Of a DNA stretch of 64,000 bases, positions 39,601 to 45,261 are shown in pieces (position 1 is the first letter of the stretch; each line of letters opens with the position of its first letter). This DNA is from Symsagittifera roscoffensis (taxonomy: Eukaryota > Xenacoelomorpha > Acoela > Convolutidae), in the NCBI RefSeq assembly GCF_963678635.1, contig NC_087070.1:21001461-21065460 (forward strand). Reading direction: 5' to 3'. The notes under the pieces are model-generated. The model did no database searches. It saw only the letters and a program-made list of their open reading frames with translations, and was not told the origin of the DNA. The translations under genes and the position numbers were made by a program.

Positions 39601-42600
39601 AAGTGCAGTAATATACCTTTTGCAACTATTAACGACAGATTTTCATTAATTAGCTTCCATCAATTTGAAACAGTTGGTCAGCGGTTTCGTGGACCTCAGC
39701 ATCAATGAACTTCGCCACCAATGAAGTCAATTAGTATTTAAAAACCCGAATCAACTCAAATTGACAAAAAAAATAATTTGATTCTTATAACTTTCACTGA
39801 AAATTTGTGAAAACAGAGGTTTTGAGTCAAAAAAATTACATTAGAAAAAAAACATTTCCTGAAATCGAGCGAAAGATATATTCATAACATAGCCAATCGA
39901 AGATTGAAAAAGAGTAATGAACACAAGTAAACATAAAAAAACTGACTTTCTTAAAATCTCAACTTTTGAATTTCAAAGAAAAAAATAGATGTCCCTTAAG
40001 CTCTTTGAATTTCTAGAACAATTTATGATTGACGCTTTTTTGATAACATAAACCCAACTTGAGAAAACTGGATCAATCGGTAAAGTTTTTATTCCGCTGG
40101 GAAATCTTCAAAATAAATTCCATTTCCAAAAAATTCCGTTTTTTTGCGCCATTTCCACGTTCGTATTTCGAGAGTGATATTTACGTCACTTTCAGCAGAA
40201 GAATTTCAATTGAACTCAAAAAAATGCATTGTATCAATATTTTAAGACTCTTTCCTGAAAAAAAAAATCAGCAAGACCTATATTTTCAAATCCTCCTACT
40301 CTCAAAACATACACATACAAAAAAATTTTCGCGGATCAAAAGAGGCAACAGGATGCCACCAAATCAATATAAAATAACCCGAAGCCCATAACCCAAAAAA
40401 TAGCATGTAAAAAAAGAAAAATTGAGTTTTATATTTACACCGAACTAAAACTCAAATAGGAAGGAATTTAAAATGCAGGAATTTAAAATAGGATGAGTCC
40501 TCTGTCTGTTGCAGTGAGTGTGTTACCAACAGAGGCGTCCATAAGATTGGTTCTGTGGAGAAAATTATTAACGGGCAAAAAGTACAGTACCCGGCAGCAA
40601 TACCCTTGCTTATTGAGTAAACAAAGAAAAAATGTTTTTTTTTTACTAATATGTTCGGGAATCGAATCGAACGCCCTACCTCGATGAAAAAACGGTTAAA
40701 AAATCAAAAAATCTGACTTTTCCGAGGGTCATAACTTTTCGTGCCAAAAAATTGGCATAACCACTCATGCAGAGCTTCTCCTCATATCCCTTGCGTTCAA
40801 TTAAAACCATGCAAACTAGAACAATTTATGATTGGTGCTTTTTTGATAACATGAATCACACTAGAGAAAAGGGTAAAGTTTTCATTCCGCTGGAAACGTA
40901 TCAAATAAATTCCACTTTCGAAACTAGAAATCTTTCACGTTTTTTTTGCACCATTACCACGTTCGTTTTTGGAGAGCGCTATTCACGTCACTTTCAGCAG
41001 ATGAACTTCAATTGGACTCAAAAAGTGCATATATACCTAAATACATTCATAAATGCATCAAAATGTATGAATGCACATCTGTAGTTAATGGTGACTTTTA
41101 TGACTTTTCCTGAAAAAAACACAGCAAGACCTATATAAAAGTATTCACTAAGTTCATTACTCTTAAAGAATGGACAAAGTTTTATTGACTAAAATAAGCG
41201 GACAAATTTCAAGAAACCATTTAGGCAGACTAGATAACAATTAAAAATGATACAAGCAAAGCCGGTTGCTTGGAAAACAAAAACGAAGAAAAAATTTAAA
41301 CACCCAAATACAAAGTTCTTCCTCATTTTCAATGGTCAGAACAAAATTAAGAATATTATGAGGCATAATACTTCAATTGAAAGTCTGATGCAGATTTCAA
41401 ATTCAGTTTCTAAAAGGTAATTGATAAGTTTTGTTGAAATTTTTGATGCGAAAGCCGACAGAAAGCCAAATTGAACACAGAGGCGAAGCTTCACTTCGCA
41501 AAAAGTAGCGAGAAGACGTCAAAAAGCACCTCTAGAAAGTACACTAAGAACAAATAAAAATAAGCCTTGAATTAGCAAGAATTCAGCTAGGTCTGGGATT
41601 CGATCCGCGACCTGCTGCTATCAAGAGATTTCGAATCTCACGCTCTATCCATTCAGCCACGCACGCTTAACCACCGACAAACCTTATCACGAATAAAGCA
41701 GCTCAATGTGCTAATAAATTGCCAATGCAATTCAGCAAAGGTAGAACCAAATAGAAAAAGACTTAATTTTTCAAGTAATAATTTAACAATCTGAAGAATA
41801 TAACAAACTGAAGGCATCCAAACTAACTTTGCATGTAACAAATCGCAAAGCATAAAACCACACTGTGTACAAATTACGCATTTGGAAAAATTGCGAGATC
41901 TATTGAGGTAGAAAAATACTTAAATTGAATTTTTATTATTGTAAAGTTGTTCGAAACAAATAGCTTTTTTTGGTTCATTTGATGAAGTAAAAATGCATCA
42001 ATTATGTTAAGCACGTACTATTAAAAAAATGTAAAGGTGTCCCAAAAAAGGCACCATTATTTGCGACTAAGGTTAGAAAACAAAGAATGTTCTTAATAAC
42101 CCACTAAGCTGACCCTAGTGTAATCAAACAAATAACTTTTTGCAAGTTCTATGATTCTGTTAGAAATATTATTTACATAGATACAAACATATATTCCGAT
42201 TTGACAATACTTCTTTATCGTAAGAAGCTTTCTAACATTTTCCTTCGAACTTGGTGTTTAACTAAAAACGGGCCAATTATGTTTTACCAACAGCCAAATA
42301 AAATGTCACTGAACTTGATGGAACAACACACTAACAGGTGTGATATGTTCATTGGCGTCTTGTAAGAGCAGCCGCTCAAAGATTGCCTCTTCCAGATGTC
42401 CCTCTTCTATGTACAGCACCTTGTCATCTCCCAATTGCCGACTCAGTTTTTCCCTCAGCTGGTTGAGCAGCACCTTCACATCTGTTTCGCCTGTTTAAAC
42501 AGAATCAAGCAAATAATAGTTTACCCTTCATTAAAACCCACTCCTGAACCCAAACCTACCCCCTATCAATCCCCATTGATTCAAACATGTCATACTAACT

Positions 42601-44107
42601 TTTTTAAGAAAGCCCACTTTATTGTTCCAAAATTTAATATTAAGCTGGGTGGGTGTTTCAATTCAAAACATTCAAGTGGTACAGTTTCATCGTTTTCATA
42701 TAAAACTGCTGCATGAGCTAACTTTAAAACATCACCTGACTCTATTTTACACAGGGGCGAAGCAGAGCTTCGCATCACTTGCGATACAACGCAAGCGCAG
42801 CGCTGCAAGCTATCTAATAGAAAATGAAACAGAAATAACAAAATAAAAAACACAACCACCAGTATTAAAAAACCTTTCAGTTTTTACCAAGCGGCACCTA
42901 AGCCGACAACAAGTAGATAGACGCCGATTAAGCCGAAAACAAAATGACGTAAATTTTGTAGTCACAAAAAATTTTGAGCAACTAACTTTTAATACTTTGA
43001 AATCTTGCTAAGAAAAATTTGCCTTTGAAGCGACTAAAAATAACGTAACTAAGCCGCTAAATGATAAGCCGAAACCATTTTGACGGAATGAAGCTTTTAA
43101 GCGAAAAAAAAAGAAAAAGGCAGACCAAACAAAAATATACGAAGTGGTATAATTTTACAAATGACAGGAGTAAACCGAAAAACCCTCGCAACTACCATGA
43201 AAATTACTAACACCACAAGAAATTTCCCCGATGTGGCAACTAAGCCGACGGAACATAAGCAGACAAACGCAAGTCCGACAATTCAATTTTTCCCGGAAAA
43301 TTATTTTTCAATTTCATACATACTGGGGAAAAAAAAGTCTAGCCGGGATCGAACTCCAGACCTTGGGGCACAAAAGCATCCGCGTTACCTCTGGACTATG
43401 TGGGAAAATGTCTCCAAGTTGCTAAGGTTCACTAATAAAGCGACTTCACAATTTCTTAGAAATGTGTAAAAAAAAGTTGGTTACGGTAAAAGTCTAGTTC
43501 GCCTTCACTTGTTTTCGCAAAGGTAATAAAAAAGGTCGAGCTATTTATCTCATCTTTGAATTATACTAGAAGATCCGCATCATAACGATGGTCAATTAAG
43601 TTGATTGCACACTGCTCTTTGATAGAAACACGACAAGTTTGTGAATTTTAAAATTAATAGTTTATCAGATTGTTACATCTACGTTATGAACCCAAGTTGA
43701 TGTTTTGGCAATTTAATTTTTTTTGGACGACATAAATGCAGCGTTCGAAAACCAAGATAGCAAAACACAAAATTCAATTTAATATAAGATAACCCTTTAA
43801 AAGCAAGTTTTCGTTAAAAAAACTCACCTGTTGTTGTCTGTTGACACTCGTTAACAGTGAAGAGAAACACACTTTGGACCATTTCATCAAACAGATAATC
43901 ATCTTTTGTTCCTGTCTGCTCATCTACACCGTCGGCTAATTGCACCTCATTTGGTTCCAAAACTTGCTGATTCGAGATATCATCGCTTGTTTTCTCGATA
44001 GGTGCCACCGGTATTGTGCCAAAGAACAAACTAGCAAACGGGTTCTCAGGTTCGCTACTGGCCATTTCTGTTTGGTTATTTCTATTGTCATCCATTTCTT
44101 CTGTCAT
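6411..44107 (-). CDS. UBE4A: UBE4A/Ufd2-type ubiquitin conjugation factor E4, whole spliced gene (20 coding exons)
   Basis: E4 U-box ligases extend ubiquitin chains on substrates already ubiquitinated; yeast Ufd2 works with the Cdc48/p97 system in cytosol and nucleus. I assembled 20 exons by their resemblance to animal UBE4A and by splice sites. All 19 junction phases match and the coding length is 3600 nt, giving 1199 residues; human UBE4A is about 1066. The N-terminus has a NPFASLFFG motif like vertebrate UBE4A. Residues of about 180-1000 form the Ufd2 core. The U-box covers about 1056-1125, with [16 protein letters not shown] and ELKEKIEEW motifs. About 75 extra acidic, polar residues follow it. 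E4A rather than E4B is favoured by the N-terminus and the residues after the U-box. Exon placement is strong. The weakest points are the acceptors of exons 4 and 11 and the first methionine. Confidence 0.9.
6750..8190. repeat. SINE-like fragments and other repeats in and around introns 18-19
   Basis: Near 6750-7030 and 7905-8190 are degraded copies of the minus-strand SINE-like repeat. They show the GAGGCGAAG end, a tRNA-like middle and the ATGCTAATAAATTGCCAAT segment. Between 7600 and 7900 lies a copy of the dispersed repeat with AACCCAATTTGAGAAAACTG and GATCACGTTTTTCGTGACC. Exon 19 sits at 7373-7443. Confidence 0.55.
7373..7443 (-). CDS. UBE4A: UBE4A coding exon 19 (U-box, middle)
   Basis: Residues 1083-1106. 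It encodes [18 protein letters not shown], the E2-facing U-box segment, almost identical to vertebrate UBE4A. Acceptor gttgcag|GT. The donor is CATGGAACAG|GCGAGT, a GC rather than GT donor. The next exon joins in phase at exactly the residue expected (MEQ-V for MDQ-I). Confidence 0.93.
8831..8976 (-). CDS. UBE4A: UBE4A coding exon 18 (U-box, first part)
   Basis: Residues about 1034-1082. An acidic run is followed by [19 protein letters not shown], the start of the U-box (family form [19 protein letters not shown]). The usual Cys of MCDPV is Leu here, which is tolerated because U-boxes bind no zinc. Acceptor ttttgtag|A; donor GACAGAG|GTAGTT. Confidence 0.93.
9475..9582 (-). CDS. UBE4A: UBE4A coding exon 17
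   Basis: Residues about 998-1033, the helical segment before the U-box. [14 protein letters not shown] aligns with TLFAQTVRVLKKIN. Acceptor ttgtttag|T; the donor CTAGG|GTCTGT is inferred from phase 2. Confidence 0.82.
9990..10288 (-). CDS. UBE4A: UBE4A coding exon 16
   Basis: Residues 899-997. [15 protein letters not shown] matches RIISMLNYFLQHLVG, and [12 protein letters not shown] matches LVSDICTIYLNL. It ends with DARSYS before TCCAG|GTGAGT. Acceptor tttttgtag|GAT, phase 0. A Ser-rich stretch sits where vertebrate UBE4A is shorter. Confidence 0.95.
11299..11430. repeat. direct repeat, copy 1
   Basis: About 132 bp starting in a T-run, through TTTCGATAGAAACC, to AACTTCTTTTATC. It recurs 166 bp downstream with few differences. 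Confidence 0.8.
11415..11457. repeat. perfect inverted repeat, 20-bp arms with 3-bp loop
   Basis: Arms 11415-11434 and 11438-11457 are exact reverse complements around AAC. It sits exactly at the junction between the two direct repeats and could extrude as a hairpin. Confidence 0.9.
11465..11596. repeat. direct repeat, copy 2
   Basis: Second copy of the unit at 11299-11430. Its end reads TTTTATCGAAAACTT, where copy 1 flows into the palindrome. Confidence 0.8.
12300..12760 (+). repeat. dispersed repeat with TATAAGAGT end (representative copy)
   Basis: Starts near AACTGACAGTTGGAAAAGAGTAATGAACGC and continues through AACCCAATTTGAGAAAA, CATTTCGCTGGGAAATC and ATCACGTTCTTCGTGACC to GACCTATATAAGA. 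Related copies lie near 520-800, 7600-7900, 20570-20800, 25490-26450 (interrupted), 28210-28600, 35995-36440, 39895-40290, 40815-41170, 49500-49830 and 53335-53660. No reading frame is shared, so it is probably a non-autonomous element. Confidence 0.7.
13206..13353 (-). CDS. UBE4A: UBE4A coding exon 15
   Basis: Residues about 849-898. [19 protein letters not shown] matches the RGEWDSLTPEARREKEAGL block, and [16 protein letters not shown] matches the SNETIGTLAFLTSEI segment. Acceptor atatgcag|G; donor ATACAG|GTCAGT. Confidence 0.92.
13550..13770 (-). repeat. tRNA-related SINE-like copy in intron 14
   Basis: The end hairpin GCGAAGCTGTGCTTCGC is at 13550-13566. Degraded tRNA-like sequence (CTAAGCACTGCACCACGGACGC) and the body segment AGATGCTATGAAATTTCCA follow. 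Coordinates are approximate. Confidence 0.55.
13905..14042 (-). CDS. UBE4A: UBE4A coding exon 14
   Basis: Residues about 803-848. It encodes [19 protein letters not shown], matching FLRFLNLLMNDAIFLLDEA. Acceptor gatttag|G; donor GAGAG|GTAATG, phase 2. Confidence 0.95.
14043..17277. other. UBE4A intron 13, carrying a LINE fragment
   Basis: From 14043 to 15450 nothing coding is seen, apart from a short TATAAGAGTACTCACTACGTTC repeat end near 14750-14785. The LINE remnant lies at about 15460-16740. From 16740 to 17277 I see only AT-rich unique-looking sequence. Confidence 0.6.
15893..16639 (-). mobile_element. broken LINE (non-LTR retrotransposon), reverse transcriptase fragments
   Basis: Three minus-strand frames in the right order resemble a LINE reverse transcriptase. 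At 16457-16639 is [14 protein letters not shown] (RT motif region 2). At 16185-16433 is QFGF, then KAFDTLN and KLERYGIRG. At 15893-16126 is VFADDTAII with the catalytic FADD, then [11 protein letters not shown]. Frameshifts separate them and the GPLLF segment is missing, so it is dead. More degraded sequence may extend to about 15460. A short internal duplication ([15 protein letters not shown]) is present. The family looks Jockey/CR1-like but is not resolved. Confidence 0.85.
17278..17420 (-). CDS. UBE4A: UBE4A coding exon 13
   Basis: Residues 756-802. It opens with VFVDIEQ, matching VFVDIEF, and contains [12 protein letters not shown], matching the QFEQKFNYRRPM signature. Acceptor actctag|GTC; donor GCCAG|GTAGAA. 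The acceptor region is repeated upstream three times in about 50 bp. Confidence 0.95.
17421..17475 (-). repeat. three tandem copies of the exon-13 acceptor region
   Basis: On the plus strand AGACCTAGAGTACA, AGACCTAGAGTACA and AGAACTAGAGTACA occur in a row within about 50 bp. On the minus strand each contains a TACTCTAG or TACTCTAGT acceptor-like end. The copy nearest the exon keeps the reading frame. Confidence 0.75.
17901..18415. mobile_element. MITE-like element with TGTTCCGA terminal inverted repeats, copy 1
   Basis: About 515 bp starting TGTTCCGATG and ending TGGTCGGAACA. It has no coding capacity. It is related along its length to the element at 19658-20167, including the flanking GGATAGCC..TGTGCAAGTAGCACA on the left. 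Its right end is 35 bp from UBE4A exon 12. Confidence 0.7.
18450..18671 (-). CDS. UBE4A: UBE4A coding exon 12
   Basis: Residues 682-755, phase 0 on both sides. Acceptor tttattcag|GCG, donor GTGAAG|GTTAGT. It contains [13 protein letters not shown], nearly identical to the [13 protein letters not shown] signature of UBE4A. A MITE-like element ends 35 bp beyond the donor. Confidence 0.95.
18672..19657. other. UBE4A intron 11, left part: SINE-like repeats
   Basis: Near 18985-19025 is the hairpin end AGCTGAGCTTCGCACCACTTGCGATAC. At about 19310-19470 is a degraded copy of the second tRNA-like repeat (GGCAACTTAGCAGCC, CAGATTCGAACCCAGCACC). No coding exon is seen. Confidence 0.5.
19658..20167. mobile_element. 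MITE-like element with TGTTCCGACCA terminal inverted repeats, copy 2
   Basis: About 510 bp with perfect 11-bp ends: TGTTCCGACCA at 19658-19668 and TGGTCGGAACA at 20157-20167. A target-site duplication is not clear. It ends 92 bp from exon 11. Isolated ends also occur near 38675, 44303 and 46900. Confidence 0.75.
20260..20426 (-). CDS. UBE4A: UBE4A coding exon 11
   Basis: Residues 626-681. It contains [19 protein letters not shown], a good match to VPEFFADNLGDFLIFLRRF. The donor TTCCAG|GTTAGG is clear. The acceptor (ttgaag|GG) was selected because it fits phase 1 from exon 10. Confidence 0.85.
20906..21071 (-). CDS. UBE4A: UBE4A coding exon 10
   Basis: Residues 571-625. Acceptor gtttag|AGT; donor TGTG|GTGTCC, phase 1. 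The peptide [19 protein letters not shown] aligns with the KTAMTEPQMLQNCLNLQV region. Confidence 0.82.
21072..23934. other. UBE4A intron 9: tRNA-like SINE fragments
   Basis: The hairpin-bearing SINE end is at 22509-22525 (GCGAAGCTGAGCGTCGC). Second-family tRNA-like copies lie near 22795-22900 and 22960-23020, and again at 23310-23460. Another first-family fragment is at about 23530-23760. An 11-bp-arm hairpin (AGAATCGTTTA / TAAACGATTCT) is at about 23277-23307. From 21072 to 22480 I see nothing coding. Confidence 0.55.
23310..23460 (-). repeat. second tRNA-related SINE-like repeat (clear copy)
   Basis: Contains GTGGCAACTAAGCCGACAAA, a run of GCAGA/GCCGA words, then on the minus strand a B-box-like GTTCGAATCTG. 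Similar copies are near 19310, 22800, 27640, 43230, 45943 and 48680. The tRNA half-resemblance suggests pol III ancestry; the parent tRNA is not clear. Confidence 0.6.
23935..24123. mobile_element. 189-bp MITE with long terminal inverted repeats
   Basis: Arms of about 68 bp (23935-24003 and 24055-24123) are reverse complements with few mismatches. The outer ends read TTTAGACAACCGCGTATTC and its complement. The 50-bp core is AT-only-like. There is no coding capacity. Confidence 0.85.
24246..24397 (-). CDS. UBE4A: UBE4A coding exon 9
   Basis: Residues about 520-570. Acceptor gtttag|TG; donor GCACAG|GTTGTT, phase 0. It encodes [18 protein letters not shown], like the [20 protein letters not shown] segment of UBE4A. 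A MITE-like inverted repeat ends about 120 bp away, in the intron downstream of this exon. Confidence 0.88.
24640..24841 (-). CDS. UBE4A: UBE4A coding exon 8
   Basis: Residues 453-519. It contains [13 protein letters not shown], matching the LLTFNPTYCALK segment of the family. Acceptor ggatttag|GTA; donor CTGCCAG|GTTGAC, phase 1. The donor departs from consensus but is the only one that keeps the frame. Confidence 0.85.
25141..25399 (-). CDS. UBE4A: UBE4A coding exon 7
   Basis: Residues about 366-452. It encodes [17 protein letters not shown], matching the NPSRSSPQEIKVQEANIHQ region, and ASDGFFLNL, matching the highly conserved ASDAFFLNL. Acceptor aatttgtag|A; donor ATGAAA|GTAAGT, phase 0. 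Confidence 0.92.
25588..26176. mobile_element. foldback DNA transposon (Tc1/mariner-like ends), nested insertion
   Basis: About 589 bp starting CACTAGTGGAC and ending GTCCACTAGTG, flanked on both sides by TA (25586-25587 and 26177-26178). Long imperfect inverted arms reach past 200 bp on each side. It interrupts a copy of the dispersed repeat: AATTTA on the left resumes as TTTCGCTAGGAAATC on the right. It encodes no transposase, so it is non-autonomous. TA duplication points to the Tc1/mariner superfamily. Confidence 0.85.
26606..26764 (-). CDS. UBE4A: UBE4A coding exon 6
   Basis: Residues about 313-365. Acceptor ctgcaacag|G, donor TTCAG|GTAAGC, phase 2 at both ends. [13 protein letters not shown] matches the YQKTLLGVILNIS block. 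The exon contains a 26-bp tandem duplication (26696-26721 and 26722-26747) that is not a multiple of three, yet the whole exon still fits both neighbours in phase. Confidence 0.82.
26765..28856. other. UBE4A intron 5: repeats only
   Basis: A second-family tRNA-like copy is at about 27640-27800 and another at 27900-27975 (GGATTCGAACACTAAACC). A dispersed-repeat copy is at 28210-28600. The rest is AT-rich with no exon candidate. Confidence 0.55.
28857..29027 (-). CDS. UBE4A: UBE4A coding exon 5
   Basis: Residues about 256-312, in the Ufd2 core. Acceptor gattgacag|G and donor CATCA|GTCAGT keep phase 2 on both sides. The peptide [14 protein letters not shown] aligns with the EVMIPVFDILLGRI region. 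Confidence 0.78.
29370..29589 (-). CDS. UBE4A: UBE4A coding exon 4
   Basis: Residues about 183-255. It contains [12 protein letters not shown], matching the TVLLTPEIY block of the family. The acceptor (gatgaag|CG) is chosen because it alone matches the exon-3 phase; it has a weak pyrimidine tract. The donor CAAAA|GTGAGT is strong. Confidence 0.8.
29928..30039 (-). CDS. UBE4A: UBE4A coding exon 3
   Basis: Residues 146-182. Acceptor ttcaatag|CCA in phase 0; donor AACA|GTAATC in phase 1. It encodes [15 protein letters not shown], matching the HIFCYLYSCFQRA segment of vertebrate UBE4A. It lies more than 12 kb from exon 2. Confidence 0.75.
30725..31610 (+). repeat. satellite-like tandem array of GGCGTTTTCTCGAAAA units
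   Basis: Six diverged units start near 30732, 30862, 31031, 31162, 31334 and 31505. Spacing alternates between about 130 and 170 bp. The first two units (about 300 bp) recur almost exactly as units three and four, a small higher-order repeat. Shared words are TTCTCGAAAA, TCTGGAAGGTCA and TAGAATCAGAGCC. Confidence 0.85.
32141..34438 (-). mobile_element. broken LINE with endonuclease and reverse transcriptase
   Basis: Read on the minus strand. The endonuclease fragment (34019-34438) has TRGGGT and [10 protein letters not shown], where the family has GDFN. A fragment with TCFDHLI and FSDHCQV (33844-34062) follows. RT parts are at 32949-33275 ([21 protein letters not shown]) and 32638-32922 (DQFGF, KAFDILD). 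A frame near 32400-32590 has [12 protein letters not shown] followed by LVDV where FADD is expected. The C-terminal region, with YLGVILD, is at 32141-32380. Stops and frameshifts throughout show an old dead copy, close to the Jockey-like group. Confidence 0.88.
34440..35167. other. intron sequence left of the duplicated block
   Basis: AT-rich, with a short tandem duplication of GTTCTCGATTTG (about 34520-34555) and no exon candidate. Confidence 0.5.
36767..37040 (-). repeat. SINE-like element with tRNA-Ser(CGA)-like head
   Basis: The minus strand of 36874-36952 reads like a tRNA. It has GTGGCTGAATGGATAGAG (A-box position), a stem GAGA/TCTC around the loop TTCGAAA (anticodon CGA), and GGATCGAATCCC (B-box position). 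The far end carries the hairpin GCGAAGCTTCACTTCGC (36767-36783). More body lies upstream of the tRNA part. A near-identical copy is at 41483-41750 because of the segmental duplication. Confidence 0.75.
37643..37790 (-). pseudogene. damaged copy of UBE4A exon 2
   Basis: Matches 42336-42490 but has TAA in place of CAA right after the ERLLL motif. Its normal acceptor is lost because the inverted block is joined at about 37796. A GAAACAG before the coding part could act as a poor acceptor, and its phase would fit exon 1. If used, the product would stop early. Confidence 0.85.
37797..39057. repeat. inverted duplicate of 43930-45261 (copy Y')
   Basis: The plus strand here reads as the reverse complement of 43930-45261. 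Matching landmarks are ATTCGTTAATGC, GTAAAAAAATCAAATAAACGATC and GACACTAGTATAT. It is sandwiched between the two direct copies X' and X. Confidence 0.92.
38883..39046 (+). pseudogene. inverted partial copy of UBE4A exon 1
   Basis: Encodes [15 protein letters not shown] and onward to VLEPNEV on the plus strand, the opposite strand to the gene. It differs from the true exon at several residues (Asp to Gly, Ser to Arg, Phe to Ile). It breaks off before the 3' third of the exon and its donor. Confidence 0.9.
39069..42485. repeat. segmental duplication, copy X (direct), with intact exon 2
   Basis: Longer partner of 35168-37795. It keeps about 780 bp (about 40050-40829) lacking in the other copy, between two copies of the dispersed repeat. 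It contains a CA microsatellite (39571-39593), a SINE copy (41483-41750) and the functional exon 2. Confidence 0.92.
41483..41750 (-). repeat. SINE-like element with tRNA-Ser(CGA)-like head, second copy
   Basis: The tRNA-like part is at about 41590-41666 and the terminal hairpin at 41483-41499. It was duplicated with its surroundings from or to 36767-37040. Confidence 0.75.
42336..42490 (-). CDS. UBE4A: UBE4A coding exon 2 (intact copy)
   Basis: Residues 94-145. Acceptor tttaaacag|GC joins exon 1 in phase 1, and the donor is CACACCT|GTTAGT. It contains [20 protein letters not shown], matching the YLEEM...ALFARLLLQD segment of vertebrate UBE4A. A second copy at 37643-37790 is damaged, so this one should be the functional exon. 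Confidence 0.88.
42491..43827. other. UBE4A intron 1: SINE fragments
   Basis: The hairpin end GCGAAGCAGAGCTTCGC is at 42757-42773, followed by CACTTGCGATACAACGCAAGCG. A second-family tRNA-like copy is at about 43230-43420 (GGGATCGAACTCCAGACC). Nothing coding is seen. Confidence 0.55.
43828..44107 (-). CDS. UBE4A: UBE4A coding exon 1 (N-terminus)
   Basis: Encodes residues 1-93 and ends in phase 1 at ACAG|GTGAGT. The chosen ATG (44107) gives Met-Thr-Glu-Glu, close to the Met-Thr-Asp-Gln start of vertebrate UBE4A, followed by a [11 protein letters not shown] motif. An in-frame opening continues upstream, but a duplicate of this region differs there by a one-base T-run length change. That suggests the upstream part is 5' UTR, perhaps starting at an acceptor near 44145 (aaacaaacag). 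Confidence 0.82.
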
Positions 44108-45261
44108 GTCATCAACTAATCTGAAGTTAGATTTCTGTTTGTTTAAAAATTTTGGCAAAAATTCACCATACTATGATAAACAATAAAAAAAAATACTAGT
44201 GTCAAATAAGGGCTTATTCGACAGATTTAATCGACATACTAAAACAAGAAAATAATCCAGTAAAAAATGAGATTAACCTGCTGCTGCGCATGTTGTACAG
44301 ATTGTTCCGACTTCTATTTGCATTAAGAAAAAAAACTCTACACTAAATTTCCAATTTCGTGATCTAATTTCTAATGGCTGACTTCACTTTAAAAAATAAA
44401 ACTTATGTCTCTTTACTTAATAAAATTGAACAAACAATGGCATCAGTCTCAAATGGGAAGTTCTAAAACCACAACTGAAGAGACTCCAATATGATACCCA
44501 TACGACGTTATACTTTGTGCCAATTTGTGAATTTGAGATGTTGCTATTTAATTCTATACTTAATTACAAATAACCGATTGAACGCACCAATAAAGGCTTC
44601 CAAAGCAAAATTAGAGATAAGTTTCCACAAAAAATCACCATACAAACAGACAACTCCATTGTACTCAAACATTCAACAACACTGGTAAGAGGCAGTGCCA
44701 ATTCAAGCAAAACAAAAATAATTGGAAAATATCGCTCTCAGTGAAAATTAATTTCTAGATAAATCGGGAAAATGCAACTTTGATTTGATTCAAATGGTAA
44801 ATCTTGTGGGCAAATGATCAATAAAAAATATATCGAAAGATCAAGGAAATAAGCAGAAAAAGATTAATATATAATTCATTTATGGAAAATCACACAAATC
44901 ATTGCTTTTCATCTATAAACCAACTGAACAATTAACCTAATGAAATAAATTGATTTGATATCGCATTTTCATTAGAAAAAAATATATATAAAGGCTAGGC
45001 GATAACTAATACCACAGGCGAAGCAGAGCTTTGCATCACTAGTAATAAGACACAAACATAGCATGACACAACTAGCAGACAGAAAATTAGACGAAAGCCG
45101 CAGGTAAAAAAAATCAAATAAACGATCTACCAAAACTTTCATATCTTTGTCTCGAATGGTCTCGAATTAAGTTCATTTTGAGAAAAAGAAATCCCAAAGA
45201 AGTCAATTGAAGGTTAAATTAGTTTCAAAACAAAACATAAAAAGCATTAACGAACTGGAGA
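43930..45261. repeat. source block Y of the inverted duplication
   Basis: Contains most of UBE4A exon 1 and its upstream flank. The inverted partner is 37797-39057. The promoter of UBE4A should be in or just beyond this block; no clear core motif was found. Confidence 0.88.

Noticed and set aside
44108-44158. Upstream in-frame extension as UBE4A N-terminus
   Set aside because: The duplicate copy differs there by a one-base run length, and the ATG at 44107 matches the family start.
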